DNA of 64,000 nt from Petunia secreta (taxonomy: Eukaryota; Streptophyta; Magnoliopsida; Solanales; Solanaceae), in assembly GCA_029990175.1 (NCBI GenBank), contig JARKIP010000048.1, positions 27,056,001 through 27,120,000 on the forward strand. The letters run 5' to 3'. Positions 1 to 12,000 of the stretch are shown piece by piece. Position 1 is the first letter of the stretch. Every line of letters begins with the position of its first letter. Position numbers and translations under genes: made by a program. The notes under the pieces are model-generated. The model saw only the letters and a program-made list of their open reading frames with translations. It ran no database searches and had not been told where the DNA came from.

Positions 1-50
1 AACTTCGTGTCGAGTCAAACTATGACACATAAAATAAAATGGATGGAGTA
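1..50. repeat. Right end of a MITE-like repeat
   Basis: The first 50 bases closely resemble the right end of the repeat at 791-1010: both hold a GTGTCRAGTCAAACTATRACA-like core and then a short run ending in GTA. The rest of the copy lies outside the window. The family is not identified. Confidence 0.4.
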
Positions 51-439
51 CTTTTTTGTGTTTTACTCCATTTCTATTATTGGTTATAGGTAGCACTTAC
101 TCTATTTCTGACAGTTTGATCAAAACTATGATTTGCAGTAATCAAGTAGTGCTAATAATGGTTCAAACTAAAATCACGTGACTAACTATTGCGTCATAGA
201 CAGTTGGTGTAAATTAGATGAAAAGTCAATATCAATGCCTCCATTGACAATTCATCTCCCGACCCTATATAGGATAGATTTTATTTCAGTAATTTATAAT
301 ATTTCATTTAGATATAGTCGTATCTAGAATTTGATTTTATTGATTCGGAATGCAAGTGGATTCACTGATGATTAGTATTAATCGGTTCAAGATATTATAT
401 AATTGTATGCATTCAGTTGTAGATTCTGTAACACTTATA

Positions 440-690
440 CTCCCTCTGTTCCAAAATGATTGTCACAATTCGGATTTCGAGAGTCAAACGAGTTCATTTT
501 GACCGTGAATTTAAACATATAATCTTTAAGTTTTTTGTAACGATGTTTATATATTTAGAAACTACATAAAAAGTACTATATAATTAATAATTCAAAATAT
601 TTAAAAGACATATAAAAATATTACGATCAAAGCTAAACTCGTTTGACTCTCGAAATTCGAATTGTGACAATCATTTTGGAACGGAGGGAG
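440..690. mobile_element. Stowaway-type MITE
   Basis: The element is 251 bp with terminal inverted repeats that start CTCCCTCYGTTCCAAAATGA and stay similar for about 60 bp inward. Both ends are flanked by the dinucleotide TA (438-439 and 691-692), the duplication expected of Tc1/mariner-derived Stowaway elements. The interior is AT-rich and codes for nothing. It lies downstream of the P450 gene at 1359-2879. Confidence 0.85.
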
Positions 691-790
691 TATAAGTTTT
701 GAGTCAAAACTATTAGATTCTGCCGAACCGTTAGTACGTAACAAATATTCCACTTGTGCATTTAGCTCACACTAAGGTAATATATATACC

Positions 791-1010
791 CTTTCTGTCG
801 CATTTTGTTTGTCATACTTTCTTTATTAGTCTATCTTAAAGAAATCGCCATACTTCTAAATGTGGAAATATATTCAATTACAAACTTTATTTTTGACTCA
901 TTTATAATCACACATATATATACATGAGTTATTTTTTACCACAAATTTCAAAAATCTCTATTTCTTTATTAAATTTTGTGTCAAGTCAAACTATAACAAA
1001 CGAAGTAATA
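791..1010. repeat. Degenerate MITE-like repeat
   Basis: The ends read GTTTGTCATACTTTCTT on the left and, on the other strand from the right, GTTTGTTATAGTTTGACTT. These are degenerate inverted repeats around an AT-rich core. A related right end occurs at 1-50. From 1011 to 1358 I see only AT-rich spacer with a poly(A) run near 1326-1340. Confidence 0.45.
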
Positions 1011-1358
1011 TAACCATATAATGTTGAGCAATTATTGGATTGAAGTCTACAAAAGCGTCTCGGCTGAGCTAATGTGTTCATCACATTTTGTCCTAAACTA
1101 AAAGGCTAAACTACACTAGAAGAGACAAAGTCTTGTTTATATAATCATTTACTAACTCTAATATATACATCCAACTTTATATATTCCACATACGCAACTT
1201 ACATGCATTAACCTTTTTTATTTTTATAATTTCTTTGGTCTGAACCTGAAACACAAGTTACATAACTTGAAATAATTTGGGTGTACATTGCATAGTCAAG
1301 AAGATGGGAGTAATTCCACAGATTAAAAAAAAAAAAAAAAGAATAGTAAGGCATAATA

Positions 1359-2879
1359 CTAATTAGTCCATCTCTTCTTAATTCTGGCTTTGAACCCATG
1401 TTTCATGTAGAGAATGATGGAGACATTAGGGTAAACTATGTGTCCTTTTACAACTTCAATCTGGTAATTATGGAGGATAGCAGCAGCCACGGCTTTCATC
1501 TGAGTGAAAGCAACTTCTTTCCCTAAGCAGGTCCTTGGTCCAGCATTGAAAGCCAAGAACTTATAAGATGGTTCATGTTTCACTATTCCACGTTCCGAAT
1601 TGATCCATCTCTCTGGCTTGAATTCTGAGGCATCCTTCCCCCATATCGATTCCATTCTCCCCATTGCATACAAAGAAAACATCACTCTCATTTTTTGATG
1701 AACATGGTGTCCACTTGGGAGAATATCGGGCTTTTGTGGAGTCTTGTGCTGGAATGGTACTGGTGGATATAGCCTCAATGATTCACAAAATGCTGCATGC
1801 AAATAAATCGCATTTTTCAATTCATCAGCCTTGAAAACTCTCCATTTTTCAGATTCTTCCACCGGTATAATTGCCATAAGTTCCTCCCTTATCTTCTTTT
1901 CCACCTCAGGGTGAGTTGAAACAAGCCAAATGAACCATGTAAGGCCTGAGCTAGTCGTGTCACGTCCCGCGATCATGAGGTTTAGTACAGTGTCCCTCAA
2001 GGACTTGTCATCAAAGTTTAGCCCATCATCTAATATGTACGAAGTTAAGAGATCATAACCACCCTCTTGATCTTCTTTTGGATTTGTTTCTAATTTGCTC
2101 AATTCCTCACGTTTCATCGATATGTACTTGCCTATAACTTGATCAAGGACTTGCCATGCTTTGCTTAATTTATTTTCATGTCCAATACCTAGCCATTTTT
2201 GCAACTTCCAAACACTTTCAGGCAATAAATGGCGCATAAAAATGACTTCTTCAGCATCATCCATAGCTTTTGAGAAAGGAACATCAGGGAAATCAATAGA
2301 TACACAACCTGGATCATATCCAGTGACCAATATACAAGTAGTATCAAAAGTAAACCTTTGAAATAAATCTTGCATGTCCACTATCATACCCTTGTCACAG
2401 ACATGATCAAGAACTGGAATAAGTCCACTTTGGATTTTATTCCAGCTAGTTTTCACCAAACAATTATGGAACCTTTGATGAGTGATCAACATTCTAGCAA
2501 GTTTTCTTTGACTCTTCCATAAATCCAAGTCTGAATTGAAAATCCCATCTCCCAAAACATCAAAAATCTTCTTGAACTCTTCCCCTTTTGGGAAATTCTC
2601 AAAATTTGCACTCATGATGTAGTGCACATTTGATGGATCCACTGTGGCAAGAATGTCCATGTTAGTGAACCAAGGTCCTTTTAACAAGAAAGTAGAAGCA
2701 GTTGATTTTGAAAGAACCTCAAAACACCTTTCGTGAATTCTGTTTATGTAGAGAAGAAGACCTGGAAACATTCCAAGAATTGGCCAATTCCATGGTAGAC
2801 CACTTTTATCCCCTAAAGCACAAAATACAAGAAAGCAAATTATAGCAACAAAAATTTCAAAGTAACCTATCGAGGCCAT
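1359..2879 (-). CDS. Cytochrome P450, CYP96A type (alkane/fatty-acid hydroxylase-like)
   Basis: This intronless frame encodes 506 residues, the usual length for a plant microsomal P450. Visible motifs are an N-terminal hydrophobic anchor (about residues 5-22), the proline-rich hinge after it, the I-helix oxygen-binding motif AGRDTT (304-309), the K-helix ESLR (366-369), PERW (422-425) and the haem-binding FNAGPRTCLG (444-453) with Cys451 as the thiolate ligand. All are intact, so the gene should be functional. The overall pattern fits the CYP86 clan, and I judge it CYP96A-like. The best-known member of that family, Arabidopsis MAH1, makes secondary alcohols and ketones of cuticular wax, acting at the endoplasmic reticulum. 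The exact substrate cannot be read from sequence. The start is chosen because it precedes the membrane anchor directly and a TATA-like box lies about 60 bp upstream. Confidence 0.93.
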   Translation of the reverse strand: MASIGYFEIFVAIICFLVFCALGDKSGLPWNWPILGMFPGLLLYINRIHERCFEVLSKSTASTFLLKGPWFTNMDILATVDPSNVHYIMSANFENFPKGEEFKKIFDVLGDGIFNSDLDLWKSQRKLARMLITHQRFHNCLVKTSWNKIQSGLIPVLDHVCDKGMIVDMQDLFQRFTFDTTCILVTGYDPGCVSIDFPDVPFSKAMDDAEEVIFMRHLLPESVWKLQKWLGIGHENKLSKAWQVLDQVIGKYISMKREELSKLETNPKEDQEGGYDLLTSYILDDGLNFDDKSLRDTVLNLMIAGRDTTSSGLTWFIWLVSTHPEVEKKIREELMAIIPVEESEKWRVFKADELKNAIYLHAAFCESLRLYPPVPFQHKTPQKPDILPSGHHVHQKMRVMFSLYAMGRMESIWGKDASEFKPERWINSERGIVKHEPSYKFLAFNAGPRTCLGKEVAFTQMKAVAAAILHNYQIEVVKGHIVYPNVSIILYMKHGFKARIKKRWTN

Positions 2880-2935
2880 TACTCAAGTTTCTTGCTTAGT
2901 GTTTCTCTTTATGTTTGGAAGGTTACTTCATGCTT

Positions 2936-2943
2936 AATATATA
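2936..2943 (-). promoter_or_regulatory. Putative TATA box of the P450 gene
   Basis: On the minus strand the sequence reads TATATATT, 57-64 bp upstream of the P450 start codon. That spacing would leave a short 5' leader of about 30 bases. No other promoter element was assigned. Confidence 0.45.
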
Positions 2944-5900
2944 GTAATAAGAGTAGTTGATATCTGAATCAACACTTTGACGTATGTGTCGAATACTGTC
3001 AAACTATATCATGGTAGACCTGCCAAGTCATTCACGCTACGAAAACAAATCAAAATACGTATGAAGTTTTATTAAACTATATGGGCGACAATTTTCAGTC
3101 TTGGAAATGACTTGAATGTTTTATCTTTTAATAGAATAAAGTTTCTTGTGCAATTAGACAATGGTTATTGTGTTCCCAATTCGGCAAATCATGCAAAAAA
3201 TAAGGATTTTAGAGTTGAAATAGATTACTTAGCTTAGTGAACAATACTGACGCTAAAACTTTTCAGTTTAGAGAAAAATAAGAACTTTGAGGCTTTCTTG
3301 TATCTGATATCTTCATTTGTATACATACTCTAAGTTGTCGTGTCCCTTTCTCAACTTTGAAAGTTAGATTACACGTGTCCAGTGAAGCTCAATTTCAGTA
3401 GTTTTAGCTATTTCGCCCTTTACGTCTGGTGGAAGATCTCTAGCCTTGTGTGCGTAATATGTGTGTAATCTTATGCATACTAATTAAAGGATTATTACTC
3501 TAACAATATACTAAGATGGGATCATCAGGCAACTTAATTTTTTCGTCATACTACATTTAATATACTCCATTATTATGATTTATGCGTATAAGTGTACAAT
3601 TGACTGCTGTGTCAATTAGCTATCTAACCAACTAACGCTGTCTATATATTTTATATATATATAATGTAATACTCTAATTGTTTAAGCATGAAGACGAAGA
3701 ATATCCTGAACTGTTGATAAATGTTTTTACCTCTTCAAAACCCACAGTAACTACTCGGCATTAATATCCTTAAGTTGCTGGATTTTGAAGTTTGCTTTTG
3801 AATGTTCAGAAATTTACTATTGGTTCCTTTAACATTAAGAAATAAGAATACGTACAGCGTATAAGGCGTTCCTTGAGAATGTACTGGTCATTTTTTTTTG
3901 GGGAAGATCGACAACTAAAGGCTATGAAATATTTAATTTGACAGATAATAATTCCATCTTATAATAAACACATGAAAATATATGGTGACAACTGAAGGGG
4001 GTGGAATTTGGGAAAGAAATAAAGAGAAAAATCCGTGGGTTGTTTGGATGAACCTGTGAAATAGTGGGTGAAGCCGTATGGAAGGACACCACTTTTGCTA
4101 TTTTATTGTTGAACTCTGATACTATGCTACAAATTTTCTTATCTAAGCATAGACTCACTTTTCTTTCTTTTTAGGAGCAGAAATTGAGATAGATGGATAG
4201 ATGAAGATATCACCAATGAAATCAAAATGGAATGGTTGAATTCAAAATGGAATGGTTGAAATTGATAAATATTATTGGGATGCTATGTGATAAAAGGACC
4301 TAGCTAAGTGAAACGTATGTTCTATAGAACATTTATTAAGACCATCAATATTATGTGGGAGTATATGACGGCTACTATACTTCAATACTTTCACAAATGA
4401 TTGTCATAAATATGTAAGATGGATATGCAATACCAAATTAAAAATGGTCACATTCGCGAGAAGATTTAAGACTCAAGTAGCACATATTAATTAAAAATAA
4501 AATGAGAGTAAGTTGCTTGAGATAGTTCGTTCTAATACTGAACTCCATATATACCCTTAGATCACAAAGGATAGTTGAGGTGTTAAAATAGGACGCAGAA
4601 GGTCTAAAATCACATGGAAAAGAACTAGTCTCCAACAATTTCTTGAGATTTACATAGATGGACTTAACAAAAGATAGTATACAATGGAAGAAAAAATTCT
4701 TTATAAATGATACATACTAGTTCAGAAAATGTCTTTTAACATATTATCATTACTGTAAGACCTATGTCTTCTAGAAATAGTTTAGCCTTTCAGAGATTTA
4801 TTCATTCAATATAGAGAATTAAGTTTAAAAAAAAAAATTTGTCTGTATTTACATAGTAGTAGTTGTTGGTTTGAATTCCTCTATTTATATTAAGCTGTTC
4901 TTTTTCTTGTTGAATATGTTCGATTGATTGAGATATCTCTAATCATGATTAGTATCACATGTTGGGTCTTTCGAATATTTATCTTATCCAACTAGTCGAA
5001 AGTGGAGTAGTGATTGTCAAGAAAGAATATTAGTAATACAAAGAAGATGGTACTGGAAAGTGGAATACCAAAGTTGATTAAAGAGTGTGCCTAAAGACAA
5101 ATAAATAACTATTTGTCGAAACAGTAACGGCAATACGTGCTATTCCAACATGGACTACAGAAACTTACCTATTTTTATCACATATTTTCATTTTCTTATT
5201 GGCTTCTTTCTTTTTGAAATTCTTTGGTTCAGAGTACACGGCTGTATTTTTTTATTTTTTTTGCTGATATTGTTGAAAGCAGACAACTGTGTTATTTGTC
5301 GATAAGTAAAAAGAAATACAAAACCTAAAATTATTTGATCTTGCATTCTAGGGAAGTCTAGATCTAGCTTAGATAAAACTGTAGATGCCTAACACCAAGC
5401 TCATTGTGATGTAATTTCATAAATATTCTAAAACTGGTTAAGATATGTAGTCCTCGATTTTCAGCAAGTTAATAGTAAATCACCGACAACCTGTGTTAAT
5501 TGGATAAAGGATGTTTCACACACAAATTCATAAACTAGAGATCGAATGAAGAGGAGTTTTCTTACAAGAGAATGATATGTGATGGTTTCACCTAAGTTGC
5601 ACCAGATTCTGCAGATTGTTACAGATAAAGAATCCACTCAAAACCGGTGATAGCTTAAAATAACAGATACAATTGTATTGCCTACCCAATTTACATCTCA
5701 ACTCTCAAGTACCCCTTAGAGAATAAATGGTCCACATAATTGGCATTGTTTATCCTTCAATATACACACAAATCGTTAACAGCATTCCTTGGGGTCATAA
5801 ACCCATTTACTTGTTGGAACAAGGTAAACTAATGGACTTAAACACGTGTACGAGCAAATTCAAAAATAATGTAAACAAAATTTTAGTCAACATCGACTCT

Positions 5901-6034
5901 ATCGGCTCACTACCCTACCGCTAATCTAGTTTTTTTTTTTTTTTTTTTTTTTGAAAAAAAAAGGACACGGACGAAGTATTATGGAAATATAATATTACAT
6001 TCTCACAAAACAGCATAGATTTATTTTATCAATG
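2944..6034. other. Intergenic spacer without a recognisable gene
   Basis: About 3.1 kb of AT-rich sequence between the P450 and the 3' end of the PDCD2-like gene. Short open frames here have no coding character. A 20-bp unit is duplicated in tandem near 4218-4260. A run of about 22 T followed by GAAAAAAAAA near 5931-5962 could be the remnant of an element tail. Confidence 0.6.
6020..6025 (-). terminator. Poly(A) signal AATAAA of the PDCD2-like gene
   Basis: The minus strand has AATAAA 10 bases past the TAG stop of the PDCD2-like gene. It is the nearest canonical polyadenylation signal. Confidence 0.45.
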
Positions 6035-9000
6035 CTATTCATATTGTACGACAACAGCCTCCTCAGCCACAATCCAGCCATCCTCGCTAGAATTATCCAG
6101 ATGGTACTCTGCACAGTTCTGAAAAAGAACAGACCATGAGGTTACACCAACCTTGAGACAACACAACTAGGAAAACAGAGAGCATAAAGCATAAATAGTC
6201 CAGTATAGACGAAACTAGGAATTTCACCAAGGAAATTTCATCGAACTTTGGACAAGATCCTTCTAACACACCTAATTTTTACAGGTATATTTTTACACAC
6301 AAAAATTTGTAAAAGTGTATTTAAGAATTAAGACACTACTTTTTGTTTGACCACTATAGAAAAGGAGGTGAATATCACGCACCATTAATAATATGACACG
6401 TGTCATTAATTAAAAAACACTTTAAACAATTATATTAGTATTACCACTATCACTTCTCAATCTCTATTGCACACAATTTGTGCAGACATTGTTGGAATTT
6501 GATTTTAACATAGATGAAATTTTACAATGGTTAATTGTTAGTGATATGCAAACAATAATATGCAGCAAAAGTAAGATAAAAATGTATATAGCTTTAGTCA
6601 CTTCCATGAACATTCAAGATCAGACCGCAAAATAATTACAGATGGTTGTGGCTTGAAATTGAGTTTTAGATAAGAACTCTCAACACCATTAAAATGGACT
6701 TTTCAAGCTTTCCAAATGTTCTTCATCAAATGGGTGTTCAAATTTCTTCATCAAATGAGTGTTCAATTTTTTTCACTTTCGATCCAACCGAGCTTCGAAA
6801 ATCAGCTACCCAGAAAATCTTAAAACCCCACAGCAATCAAAACTAAGATGCAACAAATTAAAAGAGTCACCCAGATCAGATTCAAAATGAGCTAACAAAC
6901 TTGGTTTTTATGCCGTTCCTATCAAAACCAAAAATGTGTAGCCCAATTTTTCCGAAGATGAAGAAGAAAAGGGAGAGGGGTGGGGTGGGGTTTGTTTTGG
7001 GAAAGAAGACCAGAATTTAGAGAAGATAGAGACTTTTGAAGAGAAAACAATAACCAAAATGCTTTAAAAAATTAGTAAAATATAATATATGACACATGTC
7101 ACCTGAATGTGCATATTTAGAAAATTATTAGAGAGTTCACATACTGCTTTTGTGTGCAGCGCACGCGTATGCCACGTCTTAAAAAAAGTGTCTTAGACAC
7201 ACTTTTATAAATTTTGTGTGTAATGATACACCCATAAAAATAAAGTGCGTCACCGGGATTTTATCCAAAGTTCAATGGGTATTTTATGTATTCTACCTTT
7301 AATTTATAATGTACGAAAAGAACATTTGACCTATATACCCACTAAATTTTCCGGCACAAAGGTTTTGAATTGACCACCCTTCGCCATCTGTAGCTCCATG
7401 CAGGAAACAGTCCAGAGAAGATATATTTCAAGAAGTGAAAAGCTGAAGTAGAAAGTCAGAAGCTATTACAATTCTCCTTCCATTCATTTTCTTACTGTTT
7501 TTTTTTTTTTCCTAACTTCTTACAATCGTCATCTTTCAATTTATAACTTTATTTTATTTTGCTCTTTCAATGCAATATGCAGCAGGTAATGCAGAAGAGA
7601 CTCTTGAAAATCCTCTTACATGATACTCAGCTTTGCGCTCCGACATAGTAATGACTGATTTTTATTTTAGAACTAAAGAGGGAAGTTTAGAAAAGCGTTT
7701 GGCCGGGACTTGGCTTAGAAAAGAATATGTATTGAAGATATCCAGTTTAAGGCTGACCTGTGAGCAAGTATAGACTATTAAAGTCATCCAATTCCAGCTA
7801 TCCAAATCAAGTTTTTCTTTGTTGCTGACTGCTCCCTGCAGAAAATATAGTAATGGAGGCATCAGCTGCATTTCATAATGACGTGATCCACCACAGAGCT
7901 TGCACGTTTCTGGATCACCAGCATCTCCAGAAGCCAGAAGCGGCTTTCCACCATATGAGTATCTACGTGTAAAAGTAAATAAAACATTCTCTTTAGTAAA
8001 TACTAAGGAAGACAGTTGCTGATAATGAAATTAGAGAAAATGTTAATGATTAACTAACGTAAGAAGGTCAAAATAAAAGAAACCTTGTGCATGTAGAAGT
8101 GATATAAAGTGATAAAAACTCCTAAAAGTCTAAAACCTACCACCATAAAACTACATGATACTCTCTGTATTTACTTTATTTTACAACCTTTTTTTGGGGA
8201 GGGCATAAAGTATGAAACATTCCATCAAAATGATAGATAGTGTAAGCAGTAGACAGGAAAAGCAATAAAGACGGAGCAGTAAAACACGAAAAAGCTCATA
8301 AAAGGGCCAAACTTTGTTGGGGCTTCAAGCGCAAATCAGAATTAAACTGTGAGCTTTGGCGAATAAAACTGGTAATGAGAAATAAACAAAAACTGAATGT
8401 AATCTTAACAAAATTAAAATTATCTGGACAAAAGAACGGAAAAAATTATATAGTTAACTATAAATATGAAGTAAAAATCTTATCAACCAAGTTCAAGAGC
8501 AATTATATACCCGATTCAGATCAAATGATGTAATTTTAAGTCATTAGTGGCCTGGTTTCTTTTACTAAATTTCTCATTTCGTATTACTACTAACTAGAAG
8601 TTCAGTCATAATGCTTTCTTAATAATTAATGTATCACCTTGTCAACTGTATGTATTGTCTAGTGTTGCGCTCTTAAGACACAGCCACTGGTGAAGAGACA
8701 CACGCCTTACCCACGTTGGCGCCTACAGTAAAGTGCCAACTAAGCGATGTGAAGTGCACCAACCAGGCTTCACTAAGTTTCAGGGCTTAAGCGAGCCTTT
8801 AATAACACGGAATAACGAAAGCAGAAAATAAAAGTAACCTTGAGCTTGAAGCAGAGAAAGACTAGGTATTTGAGTGGAGAAGGGTGGAGGAATAAGCCTA
8901 TTATCCACCGACTTACGAACCATGCTACGGGCCCTAGGGAATTTTACAATTATAAAAAATACAAACCTTGAGCCTAGTGGGTGAAATGAACTTACAACCT

Positions 9001-12000
9001 AAAGATGAGGGAGCTATGGTTTCCATTGTATAATCATAACTAATCTCGCTATCTTAAGTGTGCAGGATAGACTCAATGGAAATCCTGTGACTCAGAGTGA
9101 AGTTCAAGACTTCAATGACTGTGTTCAAGCTTTGAACTTGGAATGAATTACCATGGAGAAGAGAGTTCTACACTTGGACAAATAAAAAGAGAGGTGATGC
9201 TAGAGTATGGAGTAGAATTGATAGAGTATTGGGGAATGATGAATGGATGATGTTATATGGACACTTTACTACTGACTACTTGTTGCCTAGCATATCTGAC
9301 CACTCTATAATGATGATCAAGGTGGAGCTGAAAAGGCAAAGTATATCGGTACCATTTAGATTCTTCAATGTATGGGCTGATCACCCCAGCTTCTTGCAGA
9401 TTGTGGAGAAGGAATGGGGGCCTCCTAGTGAAAGTTGGCATCTCAGTAGGGTGTGGCATAAATTAGTATGGTGCGGCATAAATTAAATGGTCTAAAACCT
9501 GTATTCAAGAACCTCAACAGCACTGAGTTCCAAGGCATTGGAGACAAACTGAGTAAAGCTAGAATGACACTAAGAAAATGTTCAGAGAGATATTGCACAG
9601 GGATACACTGATGAGCTGGAATTCAAATTGAATGGATTCAAAATAATGTTACGACACGGATCGGGATTAAAAATTTTTCCATTTTCATCCATTAAATAAT
9701 ATCCTAAACCAATCATCATATCGGTCCCTAGGCCCCATTGCTGCATATGGATCCCTACATCGTCCCATTCCATTTAGGATTAGGAATACGCGTAATCGGA
9801 CCTGCTTTTTACATATCTCTATTGGGACCCTAAACCCAATGATTTAAAATAAAACACAGAACTTGATTCAAACCATTGAGAGGTGGTCTATGATTGAAGA
9901 GAGTGTCCTGCAGCAGAAATCAAGAGCAACTTGGGTGAAGCTAGGTGATGCAAACAATAAATATTTTTCAGCTGTCATACAAGAAAGAACTCAAAACAAA
10001 CTTATCACTGAGCTTGTTTCACTAGATGGAAGAGTGCTGACTGATCCCAGAGATATTAAAGAGGAAGTGGTCCAATTTTATAAAGGGCTCATTGAATTAT
10101 CTACCCATACCCTGGATGCTGTAAACAAACAGATAATAAGAAGGGGCCCAAAGCTGACCCATGATCAACAAATGATGCTGTGCAGAGGTAACTGACAAGG
10201 AGATCTACTCAGGACTTCAAGGCATTGGTGACCTCAAAGCCCCTAGTATTGATGGCTTTAATGCCCTATTTTTCAAAAAATCCTGGCAGGTGATCAAAGC
10301 AGATGTGTACTCAGCCGTTAGAGAATTTTTCTCTACAGGAAGAATGTAGAGACCTATGAATTGCACTGCAGTTACTCTAGTGCCTAAAAGAGGGAAACCT
10401 AAAACTGTTCAAGAGTATAGGCCAATAGCATGTTGCTCTGTCATGTACAAGATCATTTCCAAAGTGCTAGCAGCAAGAATGCAAACTGTGATGCCATATA
10501 TCATAAGTGAGAATCAGTCTGGCTTTATTCCTGGTACGAAAATAGCTAACAACATCATTTTGGCTCATGAACTGGTAAGGGCATATTCCAGAAAATATAT
10601 ATCTCCAAGAATTATGATTAAAGTTGATCTACAGAAAGCTTATGACTTTGTAGAATGGAAATACTTGGAGCAGGTAATGACTGAATTGGGATTTCCTGAA
10701 CAGTTCCTCAAGTGGATAATGGGATGTGTGACAACAGTGAATTATACCGTGTTAGTGAATGGTGAGCATACTAAACCTTTTGATGCTGCCAAGGGCCTAA
10801 GACGAGGTAATCCTATCTCTCCGTTTTTGTTTGCTATAGCTATGGAATATCTGAGTAGGAGCCTAAGTGATCTTAAGGAAATTCCTCAGTTTAAGCATCA
10901 CCTTAGATGCTTTAAGCTTGGAGTCACTCACCTTAGCTTTGCTGATGATCTCCTCATGTTTGCAAAAGGAGAAATAACCTCAGTGAAACACCTTCAACAT
11001 TGCTTCACCAGATTCACCAGTGCCTCAGGATTACAAGCCAACCTCTCAAAAAGCTCAGTATATTTTGGGGGAGTGGATGAAGCAGAGAAGAAACAGATTT
11101 TGGAGTTTCTAGGATACAGTCCTGGGGAGTTGCCCTTTAAATATCTAGGTATCCCACTGGATACCAGGAAGCTCAAAGGAGTTCAATGGCAACCTTTGGT
11201 TGACAAAATTGTTGCTAGAATATCATCCTGGACTGCTAGAAAGATATCTTATGCTGGGAGAATTCAACTGGTGCAAACTGTTATCTTTGGGATCCAATCT
11301 TATTGGGCTCAACTATTTGTATTACCTGCTAAAGTGTTGAAGTTGATTGAAGCCTATTATAGGAGTTACATATGGTCAGGCTCTAATTAAATCACTAGGA
11401 GAGCACTGGTGGCATAGGGAAAGATGTGCCTACCAAAGTCAGCTGGAGGATATAACTTAATTAACCTAAAGCTATGGAATAGAGCAGCAATCACTAAGTT
11501 ATGTTGGGATCTAGCAAATAAGGCTGACAAGTTGTGGATCAAATGAATCCACATGTTTTATATAAAAGGCAGATCAATTGTCAGCATACCATTACCTCAG
11601 CAAGCTAATTGGATGGTACTAAAAATTCTAAAAGCTAGAAACCATCTAGCACTAACACAAAATGGGGGCACAAGTGGGAGTGTCATCAGCAGAACCTATA
11701 AACAGATGCAAGGTGCACAAGCAAAAGTGTGCTGGAAATCAATGATGTTCCAGAATCAAGCACGACCCAAAGCTATGTTTACAATGTGGCTGCTAAATCA
11801 TCAAAGACTTAACAGTAGACAGGATGTTGAAATGGGGTATGCAGATTGATGCAGAGTGTGTAATGTGCAAGAACAGGCCAGAAACTAGTGACCATCTATT
11901 TTTACACTGTGAGTATGCTAAGAAAATCTTGGACAAGCTGATGCAATGGACAAAGAGACAATATCAAGCACCTGCAACATGGCAAATATTTCATCAGGAG

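Noticed and set aside
3922..4638. Two short minus-strand frames upstream of the P450
   Set aside because: Under 80 codons, AT-driven composition, no family resemblance and no splice context.
9640..9852. Definite plastid insertion in the LINE
   Set aside because: The segment looks organelle-like to me, but I could not match it to a named plastid gene, so I do not claim it.
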